From Akkermansiaceae bacterium (GTDB taxonomy: Bacteria; Verrucomicrobiota; Verrucomicrobiia; Verrucomicrobiales; Akkermansiaceae), in NCBI GenBank assembly GCA_025457665.1, contig JALOTY010000020.1, forward strand, positions 1 to 50,271: 50,271 nucleotides of DNA, read 5' to 3'. This document shows positions 43,606-50,271 of the stretch, in pieces; the stretch's first letter is position 1; each line of letters starts with the position of its first letter. The notes under the pieces are model-generated. The model saw only the letters and a list, made by a program, of their open reading frames with translations, made no database searches and was not told the DNA's origin. A program made the translations under genes and the position numbers.

Positions 43606-44454
43606 CTACCCCCCGAGTCGCCCTGCCAAAAGGAGCGCACCCCTGATGCCCGCCTGTTGGCCGTACTTCGGCGGGAAGATGAAACCCGCCTCATCGGCCA
43701 TCGGGAAATAGCCGCCCGAAAGCGCCCTCACCCGGGCTTCGACCGCTTGATGAAACCTTTCCCCTTGTGAAACCCCTCCCCCAATAACCACCCGTGCCGG
43801 ACTGCAGGAGGCAAGCAGACTGATGACCGCTTGGGCGAGATACTCCACCTCAAATCTCCACGCATCATGATCTCCGGGCAGGTCCTTGGGCTCAGCCCCC
43901 CAGCGACGCGTCATCGCCGGCCCGCTCGCCAGCCCCTCAAGACAGTCGCCATGAAAGGGACAAACCCCGGGGAAATCATCCCCATCGGCACGCCGCGGAT
44001 ACCAATGCCCGAACTCAGGATGAACCACCCCGTGCACCAGTTTGCCGCCCGTCAGGATACCCGCTCCGATTCCGGTTCCGATGGTTATGTAAGCAAGATT
44101 TCCCTCCCCATCCGCCTCAGCCAAAGCCGCCGCGTTTACGTCCGTATCCAAAGCGAAAGGCAGCCCGGGGAATCGATGCTCGACCGCCCCGCGTATGGAA
44201 AAGTCACGCCACCCCGGCTTGGGAGTCGCCAGCATGGTTCCGAAATCTGCCGCCTTTCGATCCACCCTCACCGGCCCAAATGCCGCGACGCCCAGCGCCT
44301 CCACCGGACCCCTGTCCGCGATCCAACTCAGAGCTGCCTCCATCGTCTTCGGACCATCCAAAGTGGGAAATCGGACCTCTTCCAATACCTCGCCCTCTGC
44401 AGTTCCCAAGGCCACCACCGTCTTCGTGCCTCCCATTTCAATGCCCGCATGCAT
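43606..44454 (-). CDS. ROK-family sugar kinase (fructokinase-like)
   Basis: A 282-residue protein from ATG 44454. The ATP-binding start is GIEMGGTKTVVALG. Further on, ALDTDVNAAALAE carries the catalytic Asp, IGTGIGAG the phosphate loop, and the ROK zinc motif HPEFGH plus CPFHGDC is complete. The region between the zinc ligands, LEGLASGPA, is typical of the fructokinase/mannokinase branch (B. subtilis YdhR, GmuE). It would phosphorylate fructose or a related hexose at O-6. It is divergent from a class II aldolase gene 157 bases away, which fits fructose use. Confidence 0.9.
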   Translation of the reverse strand: MHAGIEMGGTKTVVALGTAEGEVLEEVRFPTLDGPKTMEAALSWIADRGPVEALGVAAFGPVRVDRKAADFGTMLATPKPGWRDFSIRGAVEHRFPGLPFALDTDVNAAALAEADGEGNLAYITIGTGIGAGILTGGKLVHGVVHPEFGHWYPRRADGDDFPGVCPFHGDCLEGLASGPAMTRRWGAEPKDLPGDHDAWRFEVEYLAQAVISLLASCSPARVVIGGGVSQGERFHQAVEARVRALSGGYFPMADEAGFIFPPKYGQQAGIRGALLLAGRLGG

Positions 44455-44611
44455 GACGCGGAGGCAATCACCCCGCCGATCAGGGGCCAAGCCCCCAGTT
44501 CGATCAATCTGGCAAACACCACGCCTTGGGCCCCACAAATCCGACCCCTTTCGCCGCATTCCGCATTGAAGGTTCGACATTTGGCATTCCGGCCGCTACC
44601 CCGGCCCCGCC

Positions 44612-45643
44612 ATGCCAGTCGCAACACCCGCGCAATACCGCGCCATGCTCGATGCCGCCCAAAAAGGCGGATATGCCTACCCGGCCATCAATGTCACCTC
44701 TCTGCCCACCATCAATGGCGCCCTCCGGGCTTTCGCCGAGGCGAAGTCCGATGGCATTATCCAGGTTTCCACTGGCGGCGGCCAATTCGCCTCTGGAACC
44801 TCCGTCAATGATGCCGCATTCGGCGCCATCGTTCTCGCCGAAGCCACCCATCGCCTTGCGGAAAAGTATGATGTCCTCGTGGCCCTCCATACCGACCACT
44901 GCCATCCGGAAAAAGTCGATTCCTTCCTCAAGCCCCTTCTCCAGGCTTCCCGGGAACGCATCGCCTCAGGAAAAGGCCCACTTTTCCAGAGCCACATGTT
45001 CGATGGTTCCGTGGTTTCGCTCTCCGAAAACCTCGAAATATCCAAGTCTCTCCTCAAGGAGTGCGCCGAACTCGACATCATTCTGGAAGTCGAAGCCGGC
45101 TGCGTCGGTGGCGAGGAAGACGGACACGACACCTCCGGATTGCCCTCCGAGAAACTCTATACCACTCCCGAAGACATGGTCGCCGTTTACGAGGCCCTCA
45201 GCCCTCTCGGTCGCTTCCTCTTCGCCGCTACCTTTGGTAACGTCCACGGCACCTACAAGCCGGGCGCGGTGAAACTCAAACCCACGATCCTTCGCGATGG
45301 TCAAAAAGCCGTGACCGACAAACACGGCCCCGCAGCGGAGATGGACCTCGTCTTCCACGGTGGCTCCGGTTCGGAACTCGCGGACATCCGGGAAACCCTC
45401 GATTACGGGGTGGTGAAAATGAACATCGATACCGATACCCAATACGCCTTCACCCGCCCCATCGTGACCCACCTCTGCCAAAACATCGAAGGCGTGCTCA
45501 AGATCGATGGCGAAGTCGGCAACAAGAAGGTTTACGATCCCCGCAGCTACCTGAAAAAGGCCGAGATCTCCCTCGCGAACCGACTCAAGGAAGCCTGCGA
45601 CGACCTTCTTTCCTCCGGCCGGACCATCTTTGGAAACGTCTGA
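44612..45643 (+). CDS. fbaA: Class II fructose-bisphosphate aldolase
   Basis: A 343-residue protein starting at ATG 44612. Zinc and catalytic motifs are clear: LHTDHCHPEK with the catalytic Asp and zinc His, GGEEDGHDT, then FGNVHGTYKPG and FHGGSGS with the two further zinc His residues, and DTDTQYAF in the phosphate region. The length and the insertions match the FbaA (type A) branch. It cleaves or forms fructose-1,6-bisphosphate in glycolysis and gluconeogenesis. It ends at a strong terminator at 45675-45701. Confidence 0.96.
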   Translation: MPVATPAQYRAMLDAAQKGGYAYPAINVTSLPTINGALRAFAEAKSDGIIQVSTGGGQFASGTSVNDAAFGAIVLAEATHRLAEKYDVLVALHTDHCHPEKVDSFLKPLLQASRERIASGKGPLFQSHMFDGSVVSLSENLEISKSLLKECAELDIILEVEAGCVGGEEDGHDTSGLPSEKLYTTPEDMVAVYEALSPLGRFLFAATFGNVHGTYKPGAVKLKPTILRDGQKAVTDKHGPAAEMDLVFHGGSGSELADIRETLDYGVVKMNIDTDTQYAFTRPIVTHLCQNIEGVLKIDGEVGNKKVYDPRSYLKKAEISLANRLKEACDDLLSSGRTIFGNV

Positions 45644-45674
45644 TCCGGGCCTGCGAAACAGCTTTGGAGCCTCA

Positions 45675-45701
45675 AGCCCGACCGGTCTGGTCGGGCTTTT
45701 T
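45675..45701 (+). terminator. Rho-independent terminator after the aldolase gene
   Basis: A perfect 9-bp stem, AGCCCGACC at 45675-45683 against GGTCGGGCT at 45689-45697, with a 5-base loop, followed by T residues 45698-45701. It lies 31 bases after the aldolase stop on the same strand. Confidence 0.93.
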
Positions 45702-45777
45702 CGTACCCCCTCCCGGCCGAGCTCTGAGGGTTCCAGCTTGATTCGTTAAGATTTCCGAATTATCCACTCCTCCGCCC

Positions 45778-46716
45778 ATGGCCTCCGAGCGGAAAAAGAT
45801 CCAACTGTCAGCCGCCTCGGCAAACAAACGCCGTGGGGGCGCTGCGAAGTTCCGCAAGGCCCTGCGGATCGCCGATACCGCCGCCAGAACGAAAATGCAC
45901 TCCAATCGGCCGGCCGACCGCCGCCGATTCAAATCCGTCAAAGCCGCCATCGCCCAAGATTACGATGGCACCGAAGATTCAGGCATTCTCTTGAGGCTCT
46001 TTCGCTGGCTGCTTGGCCTGGCCATCCTGCCGCTCTGCGCGCTCACCACTCTCACCTTTTTCGATCAGTTTTCCGAAATCGCCCAAGACCGCGGTTTCTG
46101 GGTGGACCGCACTTTCTGGTATTTCGCTACCGGCGTCCTACTCATGGGCGGTTGGTTCACGGCCTTGCGCTTGGCCAGGGGAAAACTTTGGGACTGCTTT
46201 CTTTACCTATACGTGCTCGGACACGAACTCACCCACATCCTCTTCATCTGGCTGTTCCGCGGCAGGGTCGAGGATTGGGGCGTGAAAGCTTCCGGCGGCT
46301 ACGTCACCACGGATAAGAACAACATCATCATCGCCCTCGCGCCTTACTTCCTCCCTCTCTGGGCGGTCGTCATTCTCGTTGGATTTTCGCTGACCGGCCT
46401 CTTCATGCCCCTCACTCCCACAGCGATGAAAACGTTCTATGCCCTCCTTGGCTTCTTCTGGGGTTTCCATGTGATTTGGACCGTGTGGATGATCCAACAC
46501 GACCAACCGGATCTCCGCGAAAACGGCGTCTTTCTTTCGCTCAACATCATCTTCCTCACCAACCTCTGCATCGTCATCGCCCTCACCATCGCCGCCTCCC
46601 CGAGCATGACGACCCAAGGCTTCGTCACCGATTGGTGCAAACACGCCTCCGACCTCGCTTCAAGTTCACGACACTTCCTCGGCGGACTCGATTGGAAATC
46701 CGCCCTTCGCCCCTAG
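45778..46716 (+). CDS. Multi-pass membrane protein with HExxH motif
   Basis: A 312-residue protein. Residues 1-60 are a basic, low-complexity N-terminal tail (ASERKKIQ, AAKFRKALR). Six hydrophobic segments follow from about 72 to 285. The motif GHELTHILF at 148-156 lies at the start of a helix, as in membrane zinc metalloproteases (M50-like), where HExxH binds zinc. The motif is followed by GRVEDWGVKASGGYV, similar to the PDZ-less insert seen after HExxH in such proteases. A second metal ligand (usually an Asp) is not clearly seen. The gene stands alone between the aldolase terminator and the convergent GH28 gene. The function is inferred from this motif only. Confidence 0.6.
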   Translation: MASERKKIQLSAASANKRRGGAAKFRKALRIADTAARTKMHSNRPADRRRFKSVKAAIAQDYDGTEDSGILLRLFRWLLGLAILPLCALTTLTFFDQFSEIAQDRGFWVDRTFWYFATGVLLMGGWFTALRLARGKLWDCFLYLYVLGHELTHILFIWLFRGRVEDWGVKASGGYVTTDKNNIIIALAPYFLPLWAVVILVGFSLTGLFMPLTPTAMKTFYALLGFFWGFHVIWTVWMIQHDQPDLRENGVFLSLNIIFLTNLCIVIALTIAASPSMTTQGFVTDWCKHASDLASSSRHFLGGLDWKSALRP

Positions 46717-46735
46717 TTGAAGTAGGTCCGCGACC

Positions 46736-48241
46736 TCACTCTTCGGCCGGAGCATCTTCCTCCGTGCCCACACCCAGTTGGATCGCATCACCATCACCCA
46801 CATCGATCGCCTCACGAGATGTTTTCCAACTCTCCCGGTCGATTCGCCCCATCTCCGGAAGCAGCACTCGTTCGGTATTCACCAGCTTCAGCGGTTCATC
46901 TTCCACCACCCGGAATCGGGTATCTTCGAAGCTCCAATCCTTGGCATGAGCCAGCGAACCCGCCTTCTCCGCCTCCACCGTCACATCGCGGAAGCGAATT
47001 CCGGACATCGGCTTCTCCTCATAGGCATTTCCATACAGAGCTTGGAGCGCACCCGTCGCCTTGACCCCGGAAATCTCAATATCCCGAACTTCAGGAATCC
47101 CCCGCTCCGCAGGTACCACCGGTGTGGTCATCACCACCCAATGAGGCGGAATCTCCTTGGGATCCACTCCCTCCGGCAAGGTCGGATAGCTGTACTGCGG
47201 ATACCAGTTCAGTTCGAAATGAAATGGGTAGTCCACCGCCCTCATGTCCAGCCCACTGATTTTCACGTCTTCAATCACCCCTCCCCGGACCTTGGCCGAC
47301 TTGATCCGCACGCCGTTGGCCGTTCCCAAAGCCGTGAGATTCTCGACTCTCACATGACGGATTCCACCCGAGGTTTCACTCCCCAAGGTCAGCATCCCAT
47401 GTCCCGAGCGCGTGATGCAGTTGCGGATCGTGATGTGCTCCGTCGGTCGATTCACCCTCAGCCCGTCGCTGTCCCTTCCGGCTTTCAGGCAGATGTTGTC
47501 GTCGTTGCAATCGATGTCGCAGTTCTCCACCAGGACATGACGGCAGGAATCGATGTCGATCCCATCCGAACTCGGACCGAAACCTCCGATGTTCGCGCGG
47601 ATCTTCACGCCACTGATCTCGATGTTCTCACTGTAGGTTAGAGTCAGACTCCAAAATCCCGAACGCAGGATCTTCACGTCACGGATGTTTACCTCCTTGG
47701 AATCGAAAACCGCAAGCGCCCTGACCCTTTTACAATCGTAGTCCACCGCCCACCTCAAGCCTCTGGCCTGATAGTCCTTCAGCATCCCTCCCTTGCCATC
47801 CTTGCCCCAGAATTTGTGCCACCAATAGGTCCCGTTCCCATCGATCACCCCCGGACCACTGATGGTGACCTCGCTCTCCTGATAAACATTCACCAAAGCC
47901 GCAGGCCATTCCATCTCCACCCCCGCCACCCGGGTGGGTCGATCGGGAAAGAGCGCATCATCCTGCACCGCCTGCAACACCACGCCTTCATCCAAATGGA
48001 GATTCACTCGGGATTTCACGAAAATCGCCCCGCTCCGATAAAGGCCGGGCGCGAACACAACCCGCCCGCCACCGGCTGCCGCAGCAGCATCAATCGCCTT
48101 TTGGATTCCAGCCGTATCGATTCCCTCATCATCCGGCTTGGCTCCATGATCCACCACCGGGAAATCCACAGCCAAGACGCTGGCAGTCGAAATCACCGCC
48201 ACTACCGCGTTCACGATTCCTCTCCAGAGATTGTTTCGCAT
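46736..48241 (-). CDS. GH28 polygalacturonase-like glycoside hydrolase
   Basis: A 501-residue protein from ATG 48241 with signal peptide MRNNLWRGIVNAVVAV...VLA. It is a right-handed beta-helix. The GH28 active-site blocks are present in order: SSDGIDIDSC (replacing NTDG), CNDDNICLKAG with the two catalytic Asp residues, SGHGMLTLGSE, and VRIKS. The family hydrolyses alpha-1,4-galacturonic links in pectin, or galacturonic-rhamnose links in rhamnogalacturonan. It faces away from the GH109-like gene; both are carbohydrate-active, so they may belong to one utilisation locus. Confidence 0.92.
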   Translation of the reverse strand: MRNNLWRGIVNAVVAVISTASVLAVDFPVVDHGAKPDDEGIDTAGIQKAIDAAAAAGGGRVVFAPGLYRSGAIFVKSRVNLHLDEGVVLQAVQDDALFPDRPTRVAGVEMEWPAALVNVYQESEVTISGPGVIDGNGTYWWHKFWGKDGKGGMLKDYQARGLRWAVDYDCKRVRALAVFDSKEVNIRDVKILRSGFWSLTLTYSENIEISGVKIRANIGGFGPSSDGIDIDSCRHVLVENCDIDCNDDNICLKAGRDSDGLRVNRPTEHITIRNCITRSGHGMLTLGSETSGGIRHVRVENLTALGTANGVRIKSAKVRGGVIEDVKISGLDMRAVDYPFHFELNWYPQYSYPTLPEGVDPKEIPPHWVVMTTPVVPAERGIPEVRDIEISGVKATGALQALYGNAYEEKPMSGIRFRDVTVEAEKAGSLAHAKDWSFEDTRFRVVEDEPLKLVNTERVLLPEMGRIDRESWKTSREAIDVGDGDAIQLGVGTEEDAPAEE

Positions 48242-48421
48242 TCCCAAGGGTTCCGCTTCAAACGCTCCCTGTCGATATCTCCTCCATACCCGTTTCGGAG
48301 GATGGTCCATGGTGAATTCTCAGGAAATCGCCCAAAACAATGGTTTTTTGCGCTCCGGGCATTGCCAAGCGAAAGACCCTACCCTAAAGAACCCGTATCG
48401 ATTCACAACGTCACTCAAACC

Positions 48422-49903
48422 ATGAAGAAAGAAGATAAAATGAGCATTTCCGCCACGGGACGGCGCAGCTTTCTCAAAAAGCTTGGCGGCGTCAGCGCCG
48501 GCATCGCATCCGTCGGATCTCTGGTCAAAGCCGCCGATGGAACACCCGCGATTCCCGCCGGCAGCACCTACATGGGTGATTTCGGTGCCCCGAAGCTGGA
48601 CAAAGTCAAAGTCGCCATCATCGGAGTCGGCGCGCGTGGACCCACCCACCTCTCCCACATCGCCGCAGCCGAAGGCACGGAAGTCGTCGGCATCTGTGAT
48701 CTCTATGAAGACGCGGTCAACCGCGGTCGCCAAATGGCTCTCAATGCCGATGCCGAACGTCACAAGAACGTCAAAACCTTTCACGGTGACGAACATGCCT
48801 ACCGCAAGATGCTGCTCGAAACCAAGCCGGACGCCGTTTGGATCGCGACCCCTTGGGAATGGCATGCTCCGATGGCCATCGATTGCATGAAGGCCGGTGC
48901 CCACGCCTTTGTTGAAGTCCCCTTGGCAACATCCATCGAGGATCTCTGGAAAATCATCGAAACCTCCGAGTCAACCAAGCGGCACTGCATGATGCTCGAG
49001 AACGTCAACTATGGCCGTGAGGAACTCATGTTCCTGAACATGTGCCGCCAAGGCGTTTTCGGCGAACTTCTCCATGCCGAAGCAGCTTACATCCACGAAC
49101 TCCGTGGGCAGATGGGAGAATACGAGCGCGGCCGTGGCACGGGTTCCTGGCGTACCCTTCACTGGGCCAACGAAAACGGCAATCTCTACCCCACTCACGG
49201 CCTGGGTCCTGTGGCCCAGTACATGAACCTCGGTCGCGGTGATGACAGTTTCCGGCGACTCGTCTCCTTCTCCACCCCGGCACGCAACCATGAACTCTAC
49301 GCCAAGGAAGCCCTTGGCCCGGATTCAAAATCGATCAAGCTGGACTTCTCCAAAGGCGGCGACCTGAACACCTCCATCATCAAGACCACGCTCGGCCGCA
49401 CAGTCATGGTCCAGTGGGACGAAAGCAGCCCGCGCCCCTACAGCCGCCACAACCTGATCCAGGGAACTCGCGGAACCGGAGCGGGATTCCCGAACCGCAT
49501 CGCACTCGACTACACCTGGAAGAACGCCACCCCTGAACTCCGCAAGCTTCTCGGACTTCCGGAAGACAAACCTGATCAGCGATCCAACTACCATAGCTGG
49601 ATCGAAGGGGGTGGTTTCGATGCGTTTTATGAACACTTCGACCATCCGCTCTTCAAGCGCATGGAATCGATCGCCAAAAAACATGGTGGCCACGGAGGGA
49701 TGGATGCCATCATGAATTTCCGAGCCATCGAATGTCTCATCAAAGGTGAAGCCCTCGATCAAAACCTCTACGAGGGTGCTTTCTGGTCGGCAGTTACTCC
49801 TTTGTCGCGCAAGTCGGTCGCCGAGGACGGCATGCCTCAGGATTTCCCGGACTTCACCCGCGGCCGTTGGAAATCCACCAAGCCGCTGGCGATCATTTCC
49901 TGA
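48422..49903 (+). CDS. GH109-like NAD-dependent Gfo/Idh/MocA protein with Tat signal
   Basis: A 493-residue protein from ATG 48422; ATG 48440 is a possible alternative. The N-terminus has a twin-arginine signal (RRSFLKKLGG). The Rossmann start is VAIIGVGARGPTHLSH, with ATPWEWHAPMAIDCM and VEVPLATSIEDLW. The blocks LENVNYGREELMFLNMCRQ, LYPTHGLGPVAQYMNL, GHGGMDAIM and ECLIKGEALDQ closely match the GH109 alpha-N-acetylgalactosaminidases, which keep NAD tightly bound. Removal of terminal GalNAc, outside the inner membrane, is the probable activity. Some GH109 relatives act on other sugars. It ends at a terminator. Confidence 0.85.
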   Translation: MKKEDKMSISATGRRSFLKKLGGVSAGIASVGSLVKAADGTPAIPAGSTYMGDFGAPKLDKVKVAIIGVGARGPTHLSHIAAAEGTEVVGICDLYEDAVNRGRQMALNADAERHKNVKTFHGDEHAYRKMLLETKPDAVWIATPWEWHAPMAIDCMKAGAHAFVEVPLATSIEDLWKIIETSESTKRHCMMLENVNYGREELMFLNMCRQGVFGELLHAEAAYIHELRGQMGEYERGRGTGSWRTLHWANENGNLYPTHGLGPVAQYMNLGRGDDSFRRLVSFSTPARNHELYAKEALGPDSKSIKLDFSKGGDLNTSIIKTTLGRTVMVQWDESSPRPYSRHNLIQGTRGTGAGFPNRIALDYTWKNATPELRKLLGLPEDKPDQRSNYHSWIEGGGFDAFYEHFDHPLFKRMESIAKKHGGHGGMDAIMNFRAIECLIKGEALDQNLYEGAFWSAVTPLSRKSVAEDGMPQDFPDFTRGRWKSTKPLAIIS

Positions 49904-49940
49904 ATCGGCACGAATCAAACCCGATCTCTGATCATTTCAA

Positions 49941-49972
49941 ACCCAGCCCCTGCCAAGGGCTGGGTCTTTTGT
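49941..49972 (+). terminator. Rho-independent terminator after the GH109-like gene
   Basis: A 9-bp stem, ACCCAGCCC at 49941-49949 against GGGCTGGGT at 49957-49965, with a 7-base loop, followed by a T-rich run CTTTTGTT. It lies 37 bases after the stop on the same strand. Confidence 0.9.
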
Positions 49973-50018
49973 TCTGGTTGATGGCAAATGAGCATGGACT
50001 GATTCTCTAACAGGCAAC

Positions 50019-50271
50019 TCAGATCTCCTTGTTTCTTCGGTCACTCACCACCACAGCACCGCCTTCCACATCCTTCTTCAGATCGCGGGCGGTCCAGATT
50101 TCGCCTTCGAGGGCTTGGAGGGCGCCGCGGGGTTTGCGGGCTCCAGTGCGACGCTGCGGGCCGAAGTAGTCGCGTGAACTTCGAAAGACCTCATCGACGA
50201 ATTCACGGCCGCCGATGACCGAGCCATCGGTGAAATGTCGCACGCGATGACGGATGATTTGTGAGATCCGA
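50019..50271 (-). CDS. REP-associated tyrosine transposase (C-terminal part, truncated by window edge)
   Basis: The minus-strand frame is open to the right edge, reading RISQIIRHRVRHFTDGSVIGG from the window edge, so the gene starts outside the window; the GTG at 50243 is internal. The block VRHFTDGSVIGGREFVDEVF, then YFGPQRRTGARKPRG and IWTARDLKKDV resembles the C-terminal part of the IS200-like Y1 transposases called RAYTs, in the form common in Verrucomicrobiota. The HUH/Tyr catalytic motifs are outside the window. RAYTs act on REP palindromes; none was seen here. Confidence 0.75.
   Translation of the reverse strand, partial: RISQIIRHRVRHFTDGSVIGGREFVDEVFRSSRDYFGPQRRTGARKPRGALQALEGEIWTARDLKKDVEGGAVVVSDRRNKEI

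Overview
The window looks like chromosomal DNA of a verrucomicrobium, probably of the Verrucomicrobiaceae / Luteolibacter type. The reasons are GC-rich coding sequence, a PEP-CTERM protein, secreted proteins ending in a TSP3-like DxDGDG linker followed by a small beta domain, a giant SdrD/Cna-B repeat protein, and a REP-associated transposase fragment at the right edge. The placement rests on protein style, not on an rRNA or marker search. I saw no tRNA, rRNA, CRISPR array, prophage or complete insertion sequence.

Layout. 1-8.2 kb: the end of a beta-lactamase-family hydrolase, an MFS/PlsC fusion, an LpxR-like lipid A deacylase, an RRM protein with a clear terminator, a CII-like HTH regulator and a tRNA-dihydrouridine synthase. 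8.3-13.6 kb: a tight four-gene operon with a GT-C/TPR membrane glycosyltransferase, an HAD-UbiA fusion, a DprE1-like oxidase and a DprE2-like reductase. This is the gene set that makes polyprenyl-phosphoryl-arabinose in mycobacteria. 13.6-15.4 kb: ruvA coupled to an ATP-grasp-like protein.

15.5-25.4 kb: two HtrA/DegP-type proteases, an ABC exporter coupled to a 76-residue zinc ribbon, a secreted protein with four laminin-B-like repeats, and a coupled trio of GAF protein, signal-less subtilase and second zinc-ribbon protein. The two ribbon proteins share a DEVSGH motif and identical CxxC-x17-CxxC spacing. That ties the exporter to the subtilase trio and makes this my best candidate for an undescribed system.

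25.5-37.7 kb: metY with a structured leader, a PEP-CTERM protein whose stop codon lies inside its terminator, and a 3,366-residue SdrD-like surface protein containing eight 126-residue repeats with no length variation. Its upstream region is AT-rich with a 28-bp near-perfect palindrome.

38-50.3 kb: a rhodanese lipoprotein, a divergent MMPL/LolA pair, a di-haem peroxidase, a ROK sugar kinase beside class II fructose-bisphosphate aldolase, an HExxH membrane protein, a divergent GH28 / GH109-like carbohydrate pair and the transposase fragment. Across the window the tetramer TTAG is rare and, by my hand count, more than half its occurrences sit inside TGTTAG, most in one orientation.
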